A stretch of 64,000 nucleotides of DNA from Melampsora larici-populina 98AG31 (Eukaryota > Basidiomycota > Pucciniomycetes > Pucciniales > Melampsoraceae), in NCBI RefSeq assembly GCF_000204055.1, contig NW_006768767.1:1904498-1968497 (forward strand). The letters are read 5' to 3'. The notes under the pieces are model-generated. The model did no database searches. It worked only from the letters and a program-made list of their open reading frames with translations, and was not told the DNA's origin. Positions 1-9,377 of the stretch are shown here, one piece after another. The position numbers were made by a program, and so were the translations under genes. Numbering within the stretch: the stretch's first letter is position 1; every line of letters starts with the position of its first letter.

Positions 1-1569
1 CTTCTTCGTTCAATGTAGGTCTATCGGGCAACATAGTGACAGCCACATTATCTGCTAAACGTGATAAATGATTTAATGCTTGACTGGCCTGTTGTGAGAT
101 GGGCCCTTGAATAGTATCTAACTGTGCATCTAATGGGTTATTTTTAATGAGATCCTGAATGGAATCAGCCGAGCCTGACTTTCTATTTGGGGCATGTTTC
201 GTTGGGGGAACTTGACTCGCTGTTCCTAAAGAAGTCTTCGATGATGTATGTTTCAATGAAGTGGATGAAATCGGTCGTTGATATTGGGTTTGCGATGGTC
301 AAGAAGGTGTGATAGGATTTGAGTCGATTATATCTTCAAAGTCATCAATATCGTTTTTGAACATTTGGGGAATATCATCTTCGGAGTCACCAAGGAGATT
401 TTCATGAGGTAAACAACGAGCTTCATGAGCTAAGTTGGAGTTCGGAGATTGTTCGAAAGGGTCACACTCCAAGTGATAATCATTGTTATGAATTTCTTGA
501 TGAGCTAAATTCGAGTTTACTGAATGCTCCCGTGAAAGACGCTCGCTTTGAGTGAAGGTTTCTTTGCCGTCATCAAGTAAACTGTGAGCGGCGGCAAGCC
601 TCATGTTACCGTGTCGTGTCTCAAACACAGGCTCCAGCTCGAAATAATACTTGCATTTTTTCAAGATGGGTGCTATATATACGAGAGCGATTGGACTCAG
701 AAAACCAAACTCAATGCCTCATGCTCATGAAAATCGATGCTTACCGAGAGCAGCCTTTTCCATACTGAGCCATTTCGGATCATCATCCGCCAAACCCTCA
801 TTCGCCTTCATTTCAGTGGCTGTGTTCCAACTTCCAGATCCAGTTTGGTTACGTACATTGTTAGCATCACGCCAAGCTTTCTCTAAACGTGCGATCTGCA
901 AGTGAATACAAATTCAAAGGTGTTGAGAAAGTTTCAAAGTCATGAAGAATCAAATACAAATAACAAAAGTACCTTCTTTTTAATTGAAGTTGCATCTCGC
1001 CATAAGATGCCATTCTTGATCAAGTACTTCTCGATCTCTTCAGCTGAACCTCTCTTTTCTGTTTTGTTAGTTTTGTATCTAGTAAAGTTGTCATCGTCCG
1101 TGAGCCAATTGATAAGTAAGTACATCGAAGATTTTCCTTCGCCATTATCATCGTTTTCCCAATGAATCGTAGTTTTGTGATCTTCGTCAGCATTTTCGTC
1201 AGAAGACGTCGAATTATCGTTATCGTGTTCAGTCTTCTTGGTCTTCTTCGACTTATTCGACTTTGAGTTACGAGATTTGGCTTTAGCTGGAGGTTTTGAC
1301 TTAGGAGTAGGAGTAGGAGAAGCTTTTGCTGGAGTTCGTTTAGCACGCGCTTTTGCCGTAGGTTCTTTTGAGCGCATCTTCTGAGAAGAGTTGGTTGTTT
1401 TAGAATTGCCTGACTGAGCAAGTTGGATTGCTCCAGTCAGCACTTGACTGAGAGTGGAAGGGTTGATTTGTAGAGTGCCTGGTGTCAAATGAGAACCGGA
1501 GAGAACTTCGACATCCCCTTCGGAAGAAGGGTTGGTGGAATCCGATTGAAGGGTATCAGAATTAGTCAT
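1..1569 (-). CDS. Fungal gene, 3' end beyond window, with in-frame stop
   Basis: Minus-strand model with exons 1569-973, 895-745 and 672-1 (open at the window edge). Both introns have GT/AG ends and their phases agree (phase 0, then phase 1). The N-terminal ~200 residues are Ser/Thr/Lys-rich and disordered. Exon 1 ends in a small domain containing INWLTDDDNF and RDATSIKKK; exon 2 continues with ARLEKAWRDANN, and exon 3 has CKYYFELEPV. This resembles a Myb/SANT-like DNA-binding family that I recall as common in rust fungi; that assignment is from memory. The start at 1569 (MTNSDTLQ) was preferred over an upstream Met at 1677, which lies in a low-complexity leader. The same frame of exon 3 is broken once by TGA at 299-301, then stays open for about 99 codons to the edge, so the copy may be a pseudogene. 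Function unknown. Confidence 0.5.
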
Positions 1570-2175
1570 GATATGATAATTAAGTGGCTTTATTGAGGAG
1601 TGAATTGAGATTAATTGAATTGAGATGATTACGGCCTGGGAACTGGCCAGTGATCTGTTGATTTTTTTTTTTGCCAAATTTCAACTCGTGGCCAGAAAAA
1701 AAAGGGATCTGGATTTCTGGCCACGCGGCCGGATTTTCGGCCGGATTTCAACTTTGTATCCCCTAATTGTAACCGATTTGCGCTGACTTCCTTACATGAC
1801 ACCGGGTGACCTTTAGTGTTCCCGGTTGTGAATGGGTTTAAGGTTGCGAATCATGATGATCCCAGTAAAATACTTGATTGATCAAAATGAATGAGAAATC
1901 CGAACTTGATTTATGATTGCCACTGGTGGCCAAAGGCACAACATCATCTGTGAGGTCCATTGGGACAGACGACGCGGTGTATGAGCTAAACACAGGGCCG
2001 GGAAATACCCGGGCCCACTAAGCAGAGAGATAATACAAATCCGGAAAATTTTCAATTTCACAATTTGGTATACCTCTCAACGCTCATACACCTCAGCTAG
2101 AATTTACGATTCTTAAAGCGCTAAGACTTCCAAAATAGAAATAACAAAGTTTTTCATTTTCAAAACAAAGAAGAC
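1570..2175. other. Intergenic / 5' flank of first retrotransposon
   Basis: No convincing coding sequence. Near 1690-1755 there is a GC-rich patch with repeated GGCC pairs (GTGGCCAG, CTGGCCAC, GCGGCCGG, TCGGCCGG). The rest is presumably the promoter or untranslated leader of the retrotransposon gag gene starting at 2176. I found no copy of this sequence downstream of 25612, so the terminal repeats of the first element could not be defined. Confidence 0.4.
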
Positions 2176-4261
2176 ATGGACGGCCAAGATCAAGGATCAA
2201 CACAAGCATTCAACAAAGACGTGAACAATATTCTGATTCAACATGAAAAAGAAAAAGGAAAAATTGAAGAAGGAGGTCAACGCGGCAGAGGAACAAGCAA
2301 AGCAACTAGAGGAAGAGGTAGAGGAAGCAGAAGAGGAAGAGGAGGAACAGCAACAACTAGGAAAACAAGAAGTATAACGAAAGGAAAAATAAGAGAGCCG
2401 AGAGAAGAGCTAGAAGAGGAAGATAATGAGGAAGGAAGCGAGTTGTCAGATATTGTGAGTGTAGGAAAGATGGAGGAGAAGGAGGAAGATAGAGAGGTGG
2501 AAGAGAAGGAGATAGAAGAGAATGAGGGAGATGAGGACATCATTTCATTAGGTAAGTTCCAAAGAATAATATCAGACACCCACTTTTCATATATCCTCCA
2601 CACATCCTTTCACTCCTTCATCAGAAAATCATCAATCAAGAGAAAAGACTGCAACCACACGGGTGGAACAGATCTCAGAAAACGTGGCTAGATGTAGAAA
2701 GAGAGAAAGACCTACAATAGATATTGAAGTTAAAAAAGCTTGAATAGAGAAATATCTCTGGCTAGATAAGATGTGTATATTCTTCAGCTTGAATAGAGCA
2801 AATGGCTCTGGCTTGAATAGGGAGATGTAACCCTGGCTTGAATATCTTGATATAAGATCAAAGATAAGATGTGGTTAGAGCAAAGGTGTGAGACGACGTG
2901 TTGTGATGATAAGCCGTGTGATGAAATAAACCGTGTCGAGAGTGATAACGCTACAAGATAGCTAACGTAGTCGTGTTTTTCTGTTGTGTAATTTGGTGGT
3001 GGCAAAAGACAAAGCAGAGTTTGTTGCCGAGAACGCACATATTGATAGAGAACATGAACAATACCTAGCGGAGCTAACGAGACTCTATCGAAAGGGGAAC
3101 ACCGGCAGATATGACATCCTTGACAAAGCTTACACCAAATGGTGCAAAAGAATAGGAACTGATCCGAGAGGTATCAAAATGTTAGATGCGTCGAGTGAAG
3201 AAGAGGAAGATGTAGAGTCAGGTGCTGGGAAAAGGAAGGCGAAGGAGTGCGGTACCGAGAAGTCGTCGAAGATAGCTAAGAAGATGAATCACGGGAAGGT
3301 GTTAACACACCGATTGATAGACCTAGCCCCTTACTGGGATAATAGGATGAAAGCCTGCTTTGGTTACGTACCACTTACAATCTTCGTACCGGCGTGGCTT
3401 CTGGCAGACAAGAATCACATGTCGAATTGGCAAAAACAAAGTTCTTCTTGCTCAGACGTGGTGGCGTATGTAGGACTAAGAGTGCCGAGTGAATGGAGAC
3501 AGAGTTTCTTGATGTGGTCAACTTTGTTTCATTTGTATGTTCAATATTGGAGGATGAAATATCAACAAGAAGAGATTGCTTGCAGGCTGGAAGAGCATTA
3601 TAAAATTGTGTTAGATATAAAGGCAAAAAACCATGACGCGTTTGCTCCTGCACTGAGGTACGACATAACTCACCGAACGAACGTGTTCAGCCACACACTT
3701 GAAGATGGTTCTTTATCGGATGTCGGAACTAGGAATGAAGAGCTAGTAGAACAAGCTATAATAGATTCAAAAGCGAACAAAGATCACCGGTATTTTGACA
3801 ACCCGTATATCATAGGTGGTGTGATGGAAAATGTGAACCCGGCAACGGGCAGGTTTCAAGTTGGTTGGGATATGATATCGAACGGAGATGAACAAATCAC
3901 AGCAGTGACTGGTGGAAGGATGTTCTCCCATTTAGCGCCAAGCGGGAGAAATCAATCGCACGCTCCGACCGGTCAGTTCTTCGGTGAAGTGAATGGGCAT
4001 TATGGCAATCACCAGCACGAGTCAGTAGAAGGAGCAGGAGGTGTGAATTTTCATCAGGGTAGTAGAGGAAGAGGGAAGCGCGGCAGAGGTTTTAACAGAG
4101 GAAACGGAAATAGAGGAGGAGGTACGCGAGGTGGCGCGCCCTCAGGCCCTACGACTGTAGTGAACGGGGTAACGGTACCAAAGTTCGGTCCAGGAGCGTT
4201 TGAAGCGGTTAAAGCGGCGAAGCAAGCCGGAGTAAGTGGGAATAGCGCAGGAACACAGTGA
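2176..4261 (+). CDS. gag: Gag-like protein of Ngaro/DIRS retrotransposon copy 1
   Basis: Two-exon model, 2176-2551 and 3015-4261, joined in phase 1 (GT donor at 2552, AG acceptor ending at 3014). The N-terminal exon is basic and RG-rich (RGRGRGSRRGRGG) followed by a long acidic Glu-rich stretch. The second exon carries the likely structural core around YWDNRMKACFGYVP and FVPAWLLADK. The C-terminus has a second RGG-rich, presumably RNA-binding tract (RGRGKRGRGFNRG). The 463-bp intron contains imperfect GCTTGAATAG repeats (about 2735-2850). A start at 2984 is open too, but the phase-correct splice and the same architecture in the second copy (26679 onward) favour the spliced form. Role inferred from position upstream of RT. 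Confidence 0.65.
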
Positions 4262-4467
4262 GTAGGAACATCATTATATCACCTTTTCGTTCTCTGTGTT
4301 AGTGAAAGAGAATGAGAGAAGTTGCAAATGTCAGCTATGAAATGGAAAAATATGCCCCCATGTCATGAGTCTCCTTGTTAGATGAGATGAGCGCAAATTG
4401 TGAGAAACCAAGAATGTTGCTGAGACACACCTGAATTTGCCATTGATCGCGTTCCAGGTCGTCACGA

Positions 4468-6276
4468 GTGAGAACGTTGACAAACCAGTCGAGCGCGACG
4501 ATAAAAGATCAACCTGAGAGGATAGAGGAGATCCTCAGCGAGAAGGCACAGCCAGCCTTGTTGTCAAGAGAGGAGGCGCAGGAAAGAGATGGTGAACGGA
4601 CAAGGAATCGAGCTACTGAAGTCGGATGTCGGAACTTGACGAAATGGCCGGTGAGAGCAAGGTGTGAGATGGACATCAAGAGGTGGAGAGAGTTGGCTAG
4701 AGAGTGTGGAGTCGAAAGAGAAGTAGGAGGAGTGATAGAAGGCTTGATAGAAGGGTTCACGCAAGGAATCCCGGAGCACTATCTGGGGAAGAAAAGGTGG
4801 TGGACACCGGACAACCATAGCTCAGCCCTAGCGGTGAAAGAAAAGATAATGAGGAACTTACAGAAAGAGAAAAACGCGGGAAGAGTATTTGGTCCTTTTT
4901 CACATGAAGAGGTATATAAGAGGTGGGGTTTCTTTAGGACAAACCCGATGGGGAGTGTGGTTAACAACAACGGCTCCCTACGGATGATAAATGATTTATC
5001 TTATCCGGTAGGAGATGAAGAAATACCTTCAGTCAATTCGATGGTAGACAAGCATGAATTCGACACATCATGGGACGACTTTTATGCGGTAATTAGATAC
5101 TTCAGAGAACATTTCCACGAAGTCCTATTGATGGCAATATATGACTGGGAGAAAGCTTACAGACAAGCCTGCACAAAGGAAGAAGAGTGGCGTTACCTAA
5201 TGATAAAGGACTTTTACAACAGAATATGGATGGACATAGCTGTGCCATTTGATGGTGTAGCGGGATGCGGAACGTTCGGAAAGGTGGCGGACGCGTGGAG
5301 GTTGATAGTTCAGAGGAAATTGAAAATAGACCGAATATTCAGATGGGTTGACGACAATATGATTGTGAAAGTCAAGGGTGATAAGCTGATGATCGAGGAC
5401 GTAGTAAGATTGAGCACGGAGATGGGCGTGAAGACAAACCAGGAGAAACTGAGAGAATTTATTGATGAGCAAAAGTATTTGGGGTTTATCTTCAACAGAC
5501 GCGATAAGACGGTGCGGTTGCCGGAGGAGAAATTAGCGGAAAGATTGGAAGCGGTAGAGAAAATGTTAGGTGAAGGACCTTGGGGATTGAAGGAAGCAGA
5601 TTCGGTTATCGGGAAGATCGCGCATCTAATGTACATTGTACCCCATATGAAGCCGTACATGAGAGGTTTGTATGCGTGGCTCAACCCGTGGCAGAAAACG
5701 AACGCCAAACGGTTCTTGCCGAGAGCGGCGAGGTGTGATTTACAGAGTTGGAAGGAAGTGTTGGAAACATTTGAACCTAGGCGAATCATCCCTGCGGTGG
5801 AACCAGAGAGGATAGGATGGGTAGGTGATGCAAGCGGATTCGGTTTAGGAGTTGTAACAGACCTTGGTTGGGTGAGATTCAAATTGAAAGAAGGTTGGCC
5901 GACGATCGGATTGAAAGACGATGAGACACGTCGTGACATTGCATGGGCCGAAACGGCAGCAATAAGATTAGGTTTGCTGTTGTTGGAAGTTTCGACCGAT
6001 ACGAGAGGACGAAATTTCTGGGTAAAGACCGATAACACAACCACAGAGTCTACAATCAATAAACGAAGGTCAAAAAGTGAGCAGGTGAATGAAGAGTGGA
6101 AGAAGATTCAGTCCTTACTCTTACGCCTACAGTGTGATATAACGGAAGAAAGAGTTGAATCCGGAGACAACGAGGCGGACGGTTTATCGAGAGGCCTGGA
6201 AGAGGAAGACCAAGTCGGAGAGAGGGTGAAGATAGAATTACCAGACGATCTAAAATTATTATTAGTGGAAGCATGA
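4468..6276 (+). CDS. Reverse transcriptase-RNase H polyprotein, copy 1
   Basis: A 602-residue open frame. The RT part includes FGPFSHEEVY, the motif around INDLSYPVG, IYDWEKAYRQA (first catalytic Asp), and FRWVDDNMI (the YXDD-box equivalent, here WVDD). The C-terminal third is RNase H: WVGDASGFGLG supplies the first Asp, AWAETAAIRLG the Glu, VKTDNTTTES the next Asp, and SGDNEADGLSRG the last. All expected acidic residues are present, unlike the second copy. The stop overlaps the start of the recombinase frame (ATGA at 6273-6276), suggesting coupled translation. The exact start is uncertain because homology begins well inside the frame. Confidence 0.85.
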   Translation: MRTLTNQSSATIKDQPERIEEILSEKAQPALLSREEAQERDGERTRNRATEVGCRNLTKWPVRARCEMDIKRWRELARECGVEREVGGVIEGLIEGFTQGIPEHYLGKKRWWTPDNHSSALAVKEKIMRNLQKEKNAGRVFGPFSHEEVYKRWGFFRTNPMGSVVNNNGSLRMINDLSYPVGDEEIPSVNSMVDKHEFDTSWDDFYAVIRYFREHFHEVLLMAIYDWEKAYRQACTKEEEWRYLMIKDFYNRIWMDIAVPFDGVAGCGTFGKVADAWRLIVQRKLKIDRIFRWVDDNMIVKVKGDKLMIEDVVRLSTEMGVKTNQEKLREFIDEQKYLGFIFNRRDKTVRLPEEKLAERLEAVEKMLGEGPWGLKEADSVIGKIAHLMYIVPHMKPYMRGLYAWLNPWQKTNAKRFLPRAARCDLQSWKEVLETFEPRRIIPAVEPERIGWVGDASGFGLGVVTDLGWVRFKLKEGWPTIGLKDDETRRDIAWAETAAIRLGLLLLEVSTDTRGRNFWVKTDNTTTESTINKRRSKSEQVNEEWKKIQSLLLRLQCDITEERVESGDNEADGLSRGLEEEDQVGERVKIELPDDLKLLLVEA

Positions 6277-7180
6277 TTTCAGCGAAGACGGAACAGAAGA
6301 TCAAGTTATTTTTACAAAACGCAAGAGGAGAAATTAAGTGGAGAGAAAATTGTATTCAAACTCACATGTTATCAGGAGGATGGGCGGAATCGACGCTTAT
6401 CAATTATAATAGCGGTGTATCAAAATTATTAAAATTCGCGCAAGAAAAAGAATATGACAGGAAACGATTGTTACCGATGTCGCTAAGTGTATTATATGAG
6501 TTCGTAGTTTGGGCAGGAAAGAAGCTAGAAGGAGACGGGAAGACAGGAAAGAGCAATCAGGACACGACGATTGAGGTGGAGACATTGAAAAAGTATCTTA
6601 CAGGAATAAAGTGTTGGCACCTATTTCACGATGAGGAGTATCCTAAGTACGACCCCTTGAAGCTTTCGATCTTGTTAAAATCGTCAAAGATGGCAGAGGC
6701 GGTGATTAGAGCGTCGGAAAAGGAAAGGAAACAGCCGGTTATGTTGAGGCACCTCCTCCAGCTGCTGAGGAAACTGTCAAATGGAAGTAAGAGAGATCAA
6801 GTTGCGCTGACGGTAGCGCTGGTAGCTTTCTGGGGAATGGCACGTTTGGGAGAGTTAGTGTCAGACGATAAAGGAAAGAAGTTGATTCAATTCAGGGACT
6901 TACAGGTAACAGGACAAGGAAAGAAGGTCACAATCGCCTTACATAACGCAAAGACGGCACAACCAGGCCAGATACAATACATCAAATTAAAAGAGCAACA
7001 ATTGTATCTTGACGCTACGTCAGCGTTGTGGAGGATGGTAAGCGATAATCAAACGGGTCCGAAGGACCCTCTATTTTCCTATTTAGAAAATGGACAAAGG
7101 AGTGTCATATCAAAAGCAAAGTTGATAGGGATCTATAAGAGAATTTGGAAATCAAGCGAAGAAGGTTCAAAGCTATCAGG
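6273..7180 (+). CDS. Tyrosine recombinase of copy 1, N-terminal part (interrupted)
   Basis: The first ~302 residues of a tyrosine recombinase. The core-binding region includes STLINYNSGVSK and LKKYLTGIKCWH. The first catalytic arginine lies in WGMARLGELVS. The frame then runs into the KDZ element at 7181. The C-terminal catalytic residues are 18 kb downstream (25423-25612). Joining both parts minus one copy of CTATCAGG gives 1,098 nt, an intact 365-residue protein. In this element class the enzyme integrates circular DNA intermediates. It is presumably non-functional while the insertion is present. Confidence 0.85.
7173..7180. repeat. 8-bp target-site duplication, left copy
   Basis: CTATCAGG immediately precedes the left terminus of the KDZ element and recurs at 25415-25422 directly after the right terminus. 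Eight-bp duplications are what is described for Zisupton-type elements. Confidence 0.9.
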
Positions 7181-7467
7181 CACCTGTGCCTACCCGACGG
7201 GTCGGGTCTAAGTCGATAGGAAACGTGTCTTTCCTATCGACTATTAGCCGAAACGCCCCTTTCCGACGCGCCGACTCCCCGACGCGTCGGACGCAAAGCC
7301 ATTTTTGAGTTCTCCTTCCATCACTAGATGAGCTAGGAGCACCTAAAACATCATCTACGCCCATGAACTGGCATATGGTCAAGGTCCACGTGTACCCGTG
7401 GGTGACGCTGGAAATCAGAATCACACTGACGTGAATCTGATTCACATGAGTGTGAAACCCATTCACA
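7181..7467 (+). repeat. Left terminal inverted repeat of KDZ element
   Basis: Begins CACCTGTGCCTACCCGACGG and matches the reverse complement of 25414-25128; visible differences are one base near 7341 and one near 7360. The outer ~130 bp is unusually CpG-rich (about 17 CpG) in an AT-rich element. It also contains internal palindromes: GTCGATAGGAAA...TTTCCTATCGAC, CCCGACGGGTCGGG and CCGACGCGTCGG. The inner part passes into the TTCACAC/GTGTGAA repeats that fill the flank. Confidence 0.92.
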
Positions 7468-9135
7468 CCTATGTGATTCCAAGACATCAAGACAGACCAC
7501 AGGTCCAAATCACACATATGGGATGGAGCGCCCCCAAATCAATGAATTTCACATATAACTTCCACATTTAGATCAGAATTACACCAATCTGACATTCACA
7601 TCCATGTGAATCCCAATCACACCCATGTGATTCTGACACATAAAGAATAACCCATGGATCAAAATCATCAGTATGTGATGGAGGGTCCCTGAATCACACA
7701 TGTGAAATTCACATATACCTCCTACATTTAAGAGAGAATCACACTTACGTCACATTCACATCTATGTGAATGCCAATCACACACATGTGAATCTGGCACA
7801 GAGACTAATCCACGGATCAAAATCCCACATGAGCATTTCACATGTACCTCCCACATAAGTTTCATTCTAGAATTTAACTTACTATCACTATCAGAGTCAT
7901 ATAACAACCCCGGAAAAGTACGTTACAAATGCATGTAAAAACCCCTACATACGCGTGAATCCGAAATTAACCCACCAAGGGTGAACATCATATATTTCAT
8001 CATTTTCACCGGGTAAATGTTCAACCCACAACTTCACATCTGCGTGAATGTTTCACTTAAATGTGAAAATGTTTACTTATGGAAATTCCCTTCACCCATA
8101 CGTGATTACATATGGGTGAATTCCATTCACCCATGTGTGAAAATATGGGTGAATGGAACACCCATGTGTGAAATAAAATACATATTTTCACACGTGGGTG
8201 AATGGAATTCACCCATGTGTGAAAATATGGGGGAATGGAGCACCCACGTGTGAAAGAAAATACATATGGGTGAATTCCATTCACCCATATGTAATCATAT
8301 GGGTGAATATAATTCACCCACTTGTGAAAGCAATCACCCAGAGGTGATCACATATGGGTGAATTCCATTCACCCACGTGTGAAATACAATACATATGGGT
8401 GAATTCCATTCACCCATATGTAATCATATGGGTGAATATAATTCACCCACTTTTGAAAGCAATCACCCAGAGGTGATCACATATGGGTGAATTCCATTCA
8501 CCCACGTGTGAAATAAAATACATATGGGTGAATGGAATTCACCCATATGTAATCATATGGGTGAATATAATTCACCCACTTGTGAAAGCAATCACCCAGA
8601 GGTGATCACCATATGGGTGAATTCCATTCCACCCACGTGTGAAATAAAATACATATGGATGAATGGAATTCAGCCATATGTAAGTCACCTGGGTGAATAT
8701 AATTCAGCCACTTGTGAAAGCAATCACCCAGAGGTGAATCCATCAAAACAGGTTGATACCATACCTTTCACATCACTCTCATTTTCAAGTCCACAGCTGC
8801 GTGAATGTCTCACCCAAATGTGAAAGTGATCACATATGGGTGAACTCCATTCACCCACATGTGATCACATATGGGTGAATTCCATTCACCCACGTGTGAA
8901 ATAAAATACATATGGGTGAATGGAATTCACCCATATGTAATCATATGGGTGAATATAATTCACCCACTTGTGAAAGCAATCACCCAGAGGTGATCACATA
9001 TGGGTGAATTCCATTCACCCACGTGTGAAATAAAATACATATGGATGAATGGAATTCACCCATATGTAGTCATATGGGTGAATATAATTCACCCACTTGT
9101 GAAAGCAATCACCCAGAGGTGAATCGATCAAATCA
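7468..9135. repeat. Left palindromic array of KDZ element
   Basis: Dense array of short palindromes, first as ATTCACATCTATGTGAAT-type sites (7468-7850), then as TTCACCCATATGTGAA and ATGGGTGAATTCCATTCACCCAT variants (8090-9135). From about 8330 a ~130-bp higher-order unit recurs; its marker AATCACCCAGAGGTGA is seen near 8332, 8461, 8590, 8722, 8979 and 9109. Short open frames here (e.g. 8017-8253) are by-products of the repeat and are not called as genes. Confidence 0.85.
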
Positions 9136-9377
9136 GGTTGATCCAATACTTTTCACATCACTCTCATCTTTGGGTCACATTTCCTCCGCCTGACGCTGAT
9201 CATAAATCTTCAGAACTTAAGATATTAAGAAGTTTGAATAACAAGACAAAAAGAAATATATAACAGAATCCTAAAACAATTAAAAATTTGTATCCAAACA
9301 GATCCTAACTTTTACGTTTTCTTTTTTCTTTTTTAGCTAACTGGACAAGAAACATTCTTCATAATACAAGCAGGTCA
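9136..9377. other. Spacer between palindromic array and OTU gene
   Basis: AT-rich sequence with no palindromes of the array type after about 9180 and no coding signal. It probably holds the 3' untranslated region of the minus-strand FAR1/OTU gene. Confidence 0.35.

Noticed and set aside
5310..6059. Long antisense frame (249 residues) across the RT-RNase H gene
   Set aside because: It mirrors a strongly coding plus-strand frame and has no motif of its own.
2176..7180. LTR retrotransposon (Gypsy/Copia)
   Set aside because: No integrase or protease, no LTRs, and a tyrosine recombinase follows the RT-RH gene.
8017..8823. Open frames rich in MGEWNSPICNHMGEYN-type repeats
   Set aside because: They are translations of the palindromic repeat on both strands, with no start context or non-repeat content.
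7468..9135. CRISPR-like array of regularly spaced repeats
   Set aside because: Repeats are palindromic, variable and contiguous, without unique spacers, and the organism is eukaryotic; they belong to the KDZ element.
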